Assembly: GCA_029856425.1 (NCBI GenBank)
Contig: JAHQWZ010000017.1
Location: forward strand, 1 to 15,696
Length of the DNA stretch: 15,696 nucleotides
Source of the DNA: Candidatus Thorarchaeota archaeon
GTDB lineage: Archaea > Asgardarchaeota > Thorarchaeia > Thorarchaeales > Thorarchaeaceae
Reading direction: 5' to 3'
The notes under the pieces were generated by a model. It was not told the DNA's origin and ran no database searches. It worked only from the letters and a program-made list of their open reading frames with translations. Of this stretch, positions 7,223 through 14,207 are shown piece after piece (the first letter of the stretch is position 1; each line of letters opens with the position of its first letter). The position numbers were made by a program, and so were the translations under genes.

Positions 7223-8602
7223 TCAATACAGAAACTCTATTCCGAGATCAGAAACCTGCTTCTTTACCTCCTCGTATATTCCGAAGCATTCCTTAGAAGG
7301 CTCACCAGTTAGAGAATCACAGCAGTCTTGGAAACGTTTGCCTCTTGGTGGGTCGGGGACCTTATCAATGAACTTTGGCACAATCTTTTTCACAATCTCG
7401 TTTGCGTCAGACCTCTTTATGCCCGCACTCGCATAGGCTACCTCTGAAGCAAACATTGGCTCAATTGGCGTTAGATAGTCGAAGTATTTGCCTTTTGCAA
7501 CGCCTCCAGTTTCAATCGAAGCGCCTGATGAGATGGCTGCAATAAATTCTGCTGCAAACTCCTGCAGGACCATTTCGGTGCAGGGTCCTGCTGCTGTGTA
7601 GTTGTAGTATAGCGCTGGAACCCTTGTGTTTCTGCTCACTGCTTGAGCATAGAGACTAGCAAGCCAAATCAGCTCCGGTGATGAGCTGGAGGTGTATTTA
7701 ATATGAATCGGGAAGCAGAGAGTCCAAGAGGCTCCATACGTTAGAATTCCCTGAATATGAAATGCAGTGCTCGTGACTGCGGTACCCTCTGCTCCTCCTG
7801 CAAAACCCCCGTAGATTGGACCGAATATGCCTGCTATCGGGACATTCAATGACTGCAATAAGGCGGCTCTGTTTAAGAGGTCTAAATCTGTCTTTAGTTC
7901 AGCCAATTCAGCTATCATATACCCATCGGTCTTCCGAAGGCCGAAATCTGGATGGAGCCCTGAGGCCAGTGCAATCGCGGATTCAGCTGTTCCAATAGCG
8001 TTCATTATTGGAAGTCCGGGTCGACCAGCCCTCCTTAATGCTTCTCTTCCCAGAACAACAGTCCGTATGGAACCTTCAATCTCCAGGGGTGATTTAGCTC
8101 TTATGTGGGCACCATCCACAGAGAGCAGACACGGGGTTGTTATGGCATTCGCAATTGGAATCCTTTTCGCATAATTCTCCACTAGACGCATGAAGATACT
8201 CTCATCTGAAACAGTGACACCACCTGCTCCAGCGAATATCCAAGGTTTCTCTTTTGAGTCTGGTTTCCTTGGAATTAGGGTTCTCTGTTCCATCCCTTCG
8301 CCAAGAACCGCGTGGTCATAAGATGTCTTTAGTTCTTTACGAACCTCTTTTTCTTCAAAGGCTATTATGCGCTCGGTGTCTTTGCAATATACCCCCACAT
8401 CGCAGATGAGATCAAAGGCCGCTTTGAAAACTGCGTCTGCAAGGCCATCGTCGGATGGAACGAGCACATCAGAATCATAGCTGATGCCATACTCTTTCAC
8501 CAGTTCGCGAACCCTTGGCGAAAAGACTCTCATATCATATTCTTTCTCTATGAGAGGCTTGCCATCAAGTGCCCTCTTAGCAATCTCGGTAATTGGAATC
8601 AT
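7223..8602 (-). CDS. MtmB-family methylamine:corrinoid methyltransferase homologue lacking pyrrolysine, 459 aa
   Basis: Homologue of monomethylamine methyltransferase MtmB, which moves a methyl group from an amine to its corrinoid protein. It aligns by eye with Methanosarcina MtmB (458 aa) end to end: LVPSDD, AGRPG (192-196), ELKTDLD, PIYGGFAGG, AGPCTEM (339-345) and a C-terminal LGIEF. MtmB places pyrrolysine 202 four residues after the GRPG motif. Here the same site is Met200 (ATG, 8003-8005), with alignment uncertain by two or three residues; no in-frame amber codon and no Lys is near. Residues that contact pyrrolysine in MtmB (E229, E259, Q333) align with Met229, Ile259 and Leu331. A different substrate or mechanism is therefore likely. 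Start: ATG 8602 with AAAGGAGGGG upstream, 4 bp after the corrinoid gene's stop; TTG 8626 would add eight residues but contains that ribosome site. Stop TGA. Confidence 0.85.
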   Translation of the reverse strand: MIPITEIAKRALDGKPLIEKEYDMRVFSPRVRELVKEYGISYDSDVLVPSDDGLADAVFKAAFDLICDVGVYCKDTERIIAFEEKEVRKELKTSYDHAVLGEGMEQRTLIPRKPDSKEKPWIFAGAGGVTVSDESIFMRLVENYAKRIPIANAITTPCLLSVDGAHIRAKSPLEIEGSIRTVVLGREALRRAGRPGLPIMNAIGTAESAIALASGLHPDFGLRKTDGYMIAELAELKTDLDLLNRAALLQSLNVPIAGIFGPIYGGFAGGAEGTAVTSTAFHIQGILTYGASWTLCFPIHIKYTSSSSPELIWLASLYAQAVSRNTRVPALYYNYTAAGPCTEMVLQEFAAEFIAAISSGASIETGGVAKGKYFDYLTPIEPMFASEVAYASAGIKRSDANEIVKKIVPKFIDKVPDPPRGKRFQDCCDSLTGEPSKECFGIYEEVKKQVSDLGIEFLY

Positions 8603-8606
8603 GAAA

Positions 8607-9254
8607 TCAGCCCCTCCTTTTCTCAATGAGTTGAGTTGCTACTCTCACAGCTTCAGGCGCCGTTTCGGCAAATCCGTCGGCACCAATCTCGTCAGCCCAA
8701 TCTTGGTTTGTAGGCCCACCGCCCACCATTATGATAAACTTGTTTCGATTGCCAGTTTGCTCCAGGTAGTCAATAACATCCTTTTGCCCACCGATCGTTG
8801 ATGTCATGAGTGCCGAAATGGCGATAACGTCTGCGCCTATCTTCTCCGCCTCTTCAACGAACTTTGATGTTGGAACATCGACTCCAATATCACTCACTTC
8901 GAAACCATTAGCTACGAAGAGCGATTTGAGAATGTTTTTGCCAATCTCATGAATGTCGCCCCGAACAGTTCCAACGACTATTTTTCCTCTTCTAGGAACA
9001 TCTCCGGCTTGAATGTGAGGGAGGACAACATCCAATCCAGCCATCATCGCTTCTCCAGAGAGCATAAGCTCGGTAAGGAAGATATCCATTCGCTCAAACT
9101 GCTCACCGACTATCTTTGCTCCTTCAGAGATTCCCATTTCCAGAATCTCCAAAGGCGCTGCACCTGATTCTATTGCCTCTGCAGAAAACTTGTAAACGGC
9201 CTCGGCGTCTCCATCAATGACAGCTTGCTTCAGCTTCTCAATTACATCACTCAT
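8607..9254 (-). CDS. Methyltransferase-cognate corrinoid (B12-binding) protein, MtmC/MtbC/MttC type, 215 aa
   Basis: Cobalamin-binding methyl carrier. The N-terminal helical cap domain (1-85, including LTELMLSGEAM) is followed by a Rossmann-like B12 domain. In the latter, GDIHEIGKNI (99-108) provides the lower-axial His102 of the DxHxxG motif. SALMTST (147-153) and GGGPTNQDWADEIGADGF (178-195) are the other corrinoid-contact stretches. Length matches methylamine corrinoid proteins (about 215 aa). ATG 9254 is chosen because it begins at the family's normal N-terminus; an open frame continues 39 codons upstream but looks non-coding, and only a weak ribosome site is seen. It partners the MtmB-like methyltransferase encoded 4 bp downstream. 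Recharging would need a RamA-type activator, not present here. Confidence 0.9.
   Translation of the reverse strand: MSDVIEKLKQAVIDGDAEAVYKFSAEAIESGAAPLEILEMGISEGAKIVGEQFERMDIFLTELMLSGEAMMAGLDVVLPHIQAGDVPRRGKIVVGTVRGDIHEIGKNILKSLFVANGFEVSDIGVDVPTSKFVEEAEKIGADVIAISALMTSTIGGQKDVIDYLEQTGNRNKFIIMVGGGPTNQDWADEIGADGFAETAPEAVRVATQLIEKRRG
8613..8617 (-). promoter_or_regulatory. Strong ribosome site deciding the MtmB-like start
   Basis: GGAGG (within AAAGGAGGGG) on the minus strand, 10 bases before the ATG at 8602. It lies inside the last codons of the corrinoid protein gene, which points to coupled translation of the two proteins. Confidence 0.7.
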
Positions 9255-9405
9255 GAAACCACACTCTGTTGGTCTACTTGGACGCTTATGCAAAGAATGA
9301 ACATCATGAAAAGGACTGCCAACACATATGTACAATGATGAACAGATTTCCCGATTCATGAATGGACTCAAGGATGACTATGTCACTATGCTTTCCTTGT
9401 TCTTG
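9255..9405 (-). promoter_or_regulatory. Intergenic region upstream of the corrinoid/methyltransferase pair
   Basis: 151 bp between the end of the OppF-like gene and the corrinoid start. It contains a perfect palindrome ATTCATGAAT (9354-9363), two direct copies of TGAACA (9298-9303 and 9339-9344) and the palindrome ACATATGT (9324-9331). I see no terminator hairpin with a T-tract after the OppF-like stop, so read-through from the importer is possible. A clear TATA element is not seen, though TTTGCATAAG about 35 bp before the ATG is a weak candidate. The TGAACA/TTCATGAA sequences resemble half-sites in the ribbon-helix-helix promoter. Confidence 0.3.
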
Positions 9406-10392
9406 CTATTCATGGCAGGCGACCTGGCGTCCATCAGGCATTTCCTTTAGTTCAGGTTCCTCCACGCTACACTTGTCCTTCGCAAATGGACATCTTGTGT
9501 GAAATCTGCATCCAGTTGGAATATCAATGGGGCTCGGAATCTCCCCAGTTAGCAACAGTCTTTCCCTCTGCACTCCTGTTTCTGGAACTGGAACTACTGA
9601 AACTAGCGCTTTCGTATAGGGGTGACTTGGGTTGTCAATGATATCTTTTGTAACTCCAGTTTCAACCACTCTTCCCAAATAGGCGATGGCAATCCGATCA
9701 GCCATCTGCCTTGCCACAGCTAAATTGTGTGTTATCAACACAAGTGTAATTCCCTTCTTCTTTCGAAGCTCGAGCAACAACTGCAGGATCTGGCCTCTCA
9801 TTGAAACATCAAGCATAGAAACTGGTTCATCAGCGATTAGAAGGACCGGGTCCAATACAAGTGCAGCCGCTACAGCCACACGTTGTCTTTGTCCTCCACT
9901 CAGTTCGTGTGGTATCCTGGTTGCGAATTCTTCAGCTGGACGAAGTCCCACATCCTCAAGTGCAGCCAAGACTCGCTCCTCGACCTCACTAAGTGATGTA
10001 TAGACATTGTGGATCTTGAGAGGCTCCGCCACAATCTCCCCAATGGTCATGTTATTGCTCAATGAGCCATATGGGTCTTGGAATATCATCTGTATCCTTC
10101 TTCGATATTCCTTGAACTTGCTCTCATTCAAAACGGAAATCTTCTCTCCCTCAAACCAGATTTCGCCATCAGTTAATGTTTCCAATCGCATAATCAATCT
10201 TGCAATAGTGGTCTTGCCGCAGCCGCTCTCTCCTGCAATCGCAAAAATCTCGCCTTGCTTGATTTCTAGGTCCACTCCATCAACAGCTCGAATATATGAG
10301 TCAGACTTCTTGGAAACGAGACTTGCGAGGAATCCTGCCCTGACAGTGAACCACTTCTTGAGATTTCGGGTTTCGAGAATTCCTTCTGCCAT
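9406..10392 (-). CDS. oppF: Oligopeptide/dipeptide ABC importer ATP-binding protein, OppF/DppF-like, 328 aa
   Basis: Cytoplasmic ATPase subunit of a peptide-type importer. Walker A GESGCGKTT at 54-62, Q-loop in MIFQDPYGSLSNNMTI (102-117), signature LSGGQRQ (164-170), Walker B LLIADEP (184-190) and switch His222 are all intact, so it should be catalytically competent. The C-terminal peptide-transporter extension is present (NPSHPYTKAL, then PIDIPTGCRFHTRCPFAKDKC). Its cysteines C295, C301, C308 and C326 match those that hold an iron-sulfur cluster in characterised Dpp ATPases. The start ATG overlaps the OppD-like stop by one base (TAATG) and has AGGAGG 11 bases upstream, so translation is coupled. 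TAG stop. Confidence 0.92.
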   Translation of the reverse strand: MAEGILETRNLKKWFTVRAGFLASLVSKKSDSYIRAVDGVDLEIKQGEIFAIAGESGCGKTTIARLIMRLETLTDGEIWFEGEKISVLNESKFKEYRRRIQMIFQDPYGSLSNNMTIGEIVAEPLKIHNVYTSLSEVEERVLAALEDVGLRPAEEFATRIPHELSGGQRQRVAVAAALVLDPVLLIADEPVSMLDVSMRGQILQLLLELRKKKGITLVLITHNLAVARQMADRIAIAYLGRVVETGVTKDIIDNPSHPYTKALVSVVPVPETGVQRERLLLTGEIPSPIDIPTGCRFHTRCPFAKDKCSVEEPELKEMPDGRQVACHE

Positions 10393-11381
10393 TAGATTTC
10401 ATTCCTCCTGAAACATGCCACTCTATGTCCACCTTCATCAACAAGCGGCGGGCTCTCTGCTCTGCATCTATCAATCACATAATCACATCTTGGATGGAAG
10501 TTGCATCCAGCTGGGGGGTCAATCAGGTCCGGCGGATTTCCCGGGATGAAGTCTATCTCCTTGTCAGCGAGAATACTCGGGAATGATGAGATGAGTTTCT
10601 TTGTGTATGGATGGGCAGGTTCATTGAATAATATCTCAGTCGGAGCCTCTTCAACGATCTTTCCAGCATACATGATGATGATCTTGTCACATGTTTCGGC
10701 TAGAACTGACAAGTCATGCGTGATGATTAGAAGGGAGAGACTTGTCCTCTGCCTAAGTTGCTTGAAGAGGTCGAGAATTTGAGCCTGAATCATCACATCC
10801 AATGCTGTGGTTGGTTCATCAGCGATTACAAGGGGTGGATGCAGCACAAGAGCAAGGGCAATCATAAGGCGCTGCTTCATTCCTCCACTTAGCTCATGTG
10901 GATAAGCAGTTGCTCTCGACCGTTCAATTCCAACAGATTCTATCAGTTCAAGCGCTATTTCCTTCGCTTTCTCCCTTGGCATCTTCTCGTGGATTAGAAT
11001 TGCATTAATCATCTGATTGATCACACGATGAACCGGATTCAACGAGTTCATGGCGCCCTGAAATACCATTGAAATTTCCTGCCAGCGAAAGGCGTTAATC
11101 TCCTTCTTCTTTAGAGAAAGAATATCACGATTATTGAACAGAGCTTGTCCGCCTTCAATAACTCCCTCTCGTGGGAGTATTTTTAGCAATGTCATTGCAG
11201 TGGTTGTCTTGCCACAGCCACTCTCGCCGCTCAGTCCCACAAACTCCCCGCAATTCACAGTAAAGTCGATATCGTCGACTGCTTTTACTACTCCCTGGGA
11301 TATATGATAGTATACCTTCAGCCCAGATACCTTGAGTAAAGGTTGCCCACCAGGGATTTGTGAAGAAGACATTTCAGTCAC
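10392..11381 (-). CDS. oppD: Oligopeptide/dipeptide ABC importer ATP-binding protein, OppD/DppD-like, 329 aa
   Basis: Second ATPase of the importer, forming a heterodimer with the OppF-like subunit. Walker A GESGCGKTT (52-60), Q-loop SMVFQGAMNSLNPV (104-117), signature LSGGMKQ (164-170), Walker B LVIADEP (184-190) and switch His222 are intact. GAMNSLNP with LSGGMKQR is characteristic of the D rather than the F subunit. The C-terminal cysteines C293, C299, C306 and C323 fit the same iron-sulfur motif. Start taken as GTG 11381, because GGAGGAGG, formed by the last permease codons, lies 11 bases upstream; ATG 11372 is the alternative. The permease stop is 8 bp upstream. Confidence 0.92.
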   Translation of the reverse strand: MTEMSSSQIPGGQPLLKVSGLKVYYHISQGVVKAVDDIDFTVNCGEFVGLSGESGCGKTTTAMTLLKILPREGVIEGGQALFNNRDILSLKKKEINAFRWQEISMVFQGAMNSLNPVHRVINQMINAILIHEKMPREKAKEIALELIESVGIERSRATAYPHELSGGMKQRLMIALALVLHPPLVIADEPTTALDVMIQAQILDLFKQLRQRTSLSLLIITHDLSVLAETCDKIIIMYAGKIVEEAPTEILFNEPAHPYTKKLISSFPSILADKEIDFIPGNPPDLIDPPAGCNFHPRCDYVIDRCRAESPPLVDEGGHRVACFRRNEI

Positions 11382-11389
11382 CTACTTCT

Positions 11390-14113
11390 TTACCTCCTCC
11401 TAAGTCTAGGATTGGCAATCTCATCCATAGCGTATCCTACCATTGATACCCCGAGGAGGAGAAGCACTACCATAATCCCTGGTGGAAATACTAACCACCA
11501 GAGATTATTGGACATTGAACCAGCATTGAATGCGAGATACAGCATGGTGCCCCAGCTTATCATAGCTGGGTCTCCTAGACCAAAGAAGTCCAAGACGACC
11601 TCCGAAAGAATCGCCCATGCAGTGACTAGGATTGTATTGGCAACAACCAGTGGAGCAACTGCCGCTAGGACATGCTTACCTATGATGTAGATGTTACTTC
11701 CGCCAACTGCTCTTACTCTCTCTATGTAAGCCCGTTCTTTTATTGATAATACCTGCCCTCTAACAATACGTGCTGTGGAGGACCATGAGAACAGCCCTAT
11801 CACAATAATGAGTGTCACAATCGATGGTCCTAGTACGGCAGCCATGATGATCATCAAGAGCAGACTCGGAATCACAAAGAAGATGTCTGTGAATCGCATC
11901 AGGAAGGAGTCGATTATCCCGCCATAATAGCCCGCAATAAGGCCAATCAATGTACCTATGACCACAGACATACCTGTTGCAACAATCCCAATTAGAAGTG
12001 TGATTCTCACAGCGATTATCAGTTGACTGTATACATCTCTACCCAATTGGTCAGTACCCATAAGGTGGTAGCCTGGAAAATCAAGAGAGACTACCCACGG
12101 TGCTTGAAGAATGCCTTGGACTATGAAACCTACACCGATAACTCCTACAAGAGCAATCAGAAACCTTGGAAGGTGAATCTTCCAAGATTGCTGAAGGCTG
12201 AATTCTTTCCTTGCACTCAGAAGGCCTTTCAAAATGATAACGCATGCTATGACTCCAATAGATGCTGAGTAGATTAGTGTCGTTGTATTCTCAACCGACA
12301 GAGATTGCATGCCAAAGATGCCTGCAATGAAGAGGATTAGCCCTCCACTAAGAATATTTATGAAATATCTGGGAATCTCAGGTCTCTTAAATCGATCAAG
12401 AATCCACCATACTAGTGTGGCACCAATCAGCGATGCTGCACCCACAGATAGCATGAGCATTTGCGACTCTGGCATTACATCAGGAGGTTGGTACCAAAGT
12501 CCTGTAAAGAACGCCTCAGGATTATACGGAGCTATAATATCGCCAAAAAGAGTCATTCCTGCAAACATTACAACTATGGCTGTTCCCACAGTTCCCATTC
12601 GTGTCTTGATGAAGCGACTGGATGTAGCACCCAGGCTTTTTCTCTTTCCCAGAAGGACTCCAATGGTCAGGATGACTATGATGATTTGCATCACTGAAGG
12701 ATGGGCAATCGATGCCAAAGTCAGTGCCCATTCTGGATATTCAACACTCGCTGGAATTGGAGGAAATTCCCTTAAACCAAAGAAGGCGGCTCCCCAAAAC
12801 AAACCCCACTCAGGGATAAAGACGCCTGATATCGCAATAATGCTTAAAGCTATCAGATTTACAAGAAGAGCAATCACTGAGAAACGAACCAAGATCTGCG
12901 ACCGCTTATTCTTCCAAGCATAAATTAGGTTTGAAGGTGTGAGCGTGCTAAGTCGATTTCTTAGGAACACCAATACGGCTTTTCTCTTCAAAATCAATAA
13001 TAGAATGAAGAGGGGAAGGATAGTTGTTATACCTATGACTGCCCATGTAGACAGAAGGGCGACGATGGCTATCACAACGAAACCATAATGAGATAGCGGC
13101 CTTGGCGGTTTCTCATCGCCAATCGTGAATTCAGCGCCAACTCTAATCCTTGGATCCAAATAGAAGTAGATGAAGTCTGCAATGAGATTGGCAAAAACCA
13201 CAACTACCGTAATCATGAAAAAAGCAGCTTGGAGGAGTGGATAATCTCGGTAGTAGACACCTTCCCAAATCAGATTCCCAATGCCGGGATAGGAGAATAC
13301 AACCTCAGTCTGTAGTGCCCCTGCTACTGAAAACCCGAGCTGAAGTGCGATGACAGTTGTTATAGGAATCATTGCATTTGGCATCGCCTCTTTATTCAGC
13401 TGATCTTTCTCTGTTCTCCCTTTAGCTTTAGCAGTAAGCATGTAGTCTTCACTTAATACATCAAGAAGAGCGTTTCTTGTGATCAATGCAAATGAACCTA
13501 GGATTGCTACAATGAGCACAGTCCATGGGAGCATTAAGTGAGATATCATATCGACAATAAGACCAATAGGGTCGCCTGTGAAATCCATTCCCGGTGTTGT
13601 CAAACCTGGAGTTGCTGGGAACCACCCAAGACCAAATGCGAAAAGCATAATGAAGAACATGCCTAGCCAAAAAGTGGGAATAGAGTAGGTAATTAGCGAG
13701 AATAGAAGGCCAAAGAGATCTCCTGCTTTGCCGCGACGCCATGCTGAGTTCTTACCTATCCAAATCCCTACGACAATTGCCATAATTGATGCCGGTACTA
13801 CCAGAATCAGAGTGTTTCCGAGGTGGTGCATTATAATGGGTCCTACTTCTTCACGAAAGTGGAATGACATTCCAAGTCTCATGGAGAGGAAATTTCCAAG
13901 AAAAAGAATGAACTGCTCCCAGAGTGGTTTATCAAGGCCAAACTGCTCAATCAATCTTTCCTGTGCGACTTCGGTTAGGTTGGGATTTCGAGCAAGGAAG
14001 GTCATTGGATCGCCAGGAAGAATGTGGAAGATCACGAAATCGATTCCGAGTACTATGAAGATTGTGACAATTGCTTGGGCTATTCGTTTAAGCAAGACAT
14101 CTCTTAATGCCAT
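11390..14113 (-). CDS. Single-chain fused peptide ABC permease (DppB-DppC fusion) with extra membrane segments, 907 aa
   Basis: Both transmembrane subunits of a peptide importer appear as one polypeptide. Residues 1-335 are a full DppB-like permease (N-terminal FHILPGDP motif; EAA loop about 222-251, AKAKGRTEKDQLNKEAMPNAMIP; ending FYLDPRIR). Residues 340-495 form a linker with about four added hydrophobic helices. From 500 the DppC-like permease starts in the usual way (RFIKTRMGTVG ... IIAPYNPEAF). About 140 extra residues with several more hydrophobic helices (about 545-675) separate this from the conserved MGTDQLGRDVYSQLI (685-699). The second EAA loop is at about 794-823 and the end is NPRLRRR. 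There is no internal stop or frameshift, so the fusion is real in this sequence. ATG start; weak ribosome site. Confidence 0.88.
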   Translation of the reverse strand: MALRDVLLKRIAQAIVTIFIVLGIDFVIFHILPGDPMTFLARNPNLTEVAQERLIEQFGLDKPLWEQFILFLGNFLSMRLGMSFHFREEVGPIIMHHLGNTLILVVPASIMAIVVGIWIGKNSAWRRGKAGDLFGLLFSLITYSIPTFWLGMFFIMLFAFGLGWFPATPGLTTPGMDFTGDPIGLIVDMISHLMLPWTVLIVAILGSFALITRNALLDVLSEDYMLTAKAKGRTEKDQLNKEAMPNAMIPITTVIALQLGFSVAGALQTEVVFSYPGIGNLIWEGVYYRDYPLLQAAFFMITVVVVFANLIADFIYFYLDPRIRVGAEFTIGDEKPPRPLSHYGFVVIAIVALLSTWAVIGITTILPLFILLLILKRKAVLVFLRNRLSTLTPSNLIYAWKNKRSQILVRFSVIALLVNLIALSIIAISGVFIPEWGLFWGAAFFGLREFPPIPASVEYPEWALTLASIAHPSVMQIIIVILTIGVLLGKRKSLGATSSRFIKTRMGTVGTAIVVMFAGMTLFGDIIAPYNPEAFFTGLWYQPPDVMPESQMLMLSVGAASLIGATLVWWILDRFKRPEIPRYFINILSGGLILFIAGIFGMQSLSVENTTTLIYSASIGVIACVIILKGLLSARKEFSLQQSWKIHLPRFLIALVGVIGVGFIVQGILQAPWVVSLDFPGYHLMGTDQLGRDVYSQLIIAVRITLLIGIVATGMSVVIGTLIGLIAGYYGGIIDSFLMRFTDIFFVIPSLLLMIIMAAVLGPSIVTLIIVIGLFSWSSTARIVRGQVLSIKERAYIERVRAVGGSNIYIIGKHVLAAVAPLVVANTILVTAWAILSEVVLDFFGLGDPAMISWGTMLYLAFNAGSMSNNLWWLVFPPGIMVVLLLLGVSMVGYAMDEIANPRLRRR

Positions 14114-14141
14114 TCTTATCCACTCTGTTCTTATCGAACTT

Positions 14142-14181
14142 AAAAAATAGAGGAATGAACAGGCAGAGTGTCTGTCTGTTC
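14142..14181 (-). terminator. Stem-loop plus T-tract between binding protein and permease
   Basis: On the minus strand GAACAGACAG pairs with CTGCCTGTTC around a five-base loop (14157-14181), a 10-bp stem with one G-T pair. It lies 26 bp after the binding-protein stop. A six-T run (14142-14147) follows about 10 bases later. It could partly terminate or stabilise the binding-protein transcript, as is common after solute-binding genes. Alternatively the T-rich ATTTTTTAA is a TATA element about 30 bp upstream of the permease ATG. The stem ends also read TGAACA/TGTTCA. Confidence 0.45.
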
Positions 14182-14207
14182 AATCTCTAATCCAGTTCTG
14201 TATAATG

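Noticed and set aside
8003..8005. Pyrrolysine codon in the MtmB homologue
   Set aside because: The codon at the aligned position is ATG and there is no in-frame TAG anywhere in the gene.
8603..8626. TTG start at 8626 for the MtmB-like gene, adding eight residues
   Set aside because: The added codons contain the ribosome site AAAGGAGGGG and overlap the corrinoid gene; ATG 8602 gives 459 aa, matching the family length.
9255..9371. N-terminal extension of the corrinoid protein by 39 codons
   Set aside because: The extra sequence does not resemble the family, which begins at a residue like M(9254); the region is better explained as intergenic DNA.
12309..12923. Plus-strand open frame of 204 codons inside the permease gene
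   Set aside because: Antisense shadow of a hydrophobic coding region; no recognisable domain, and the minus-strand protein is clearly real.
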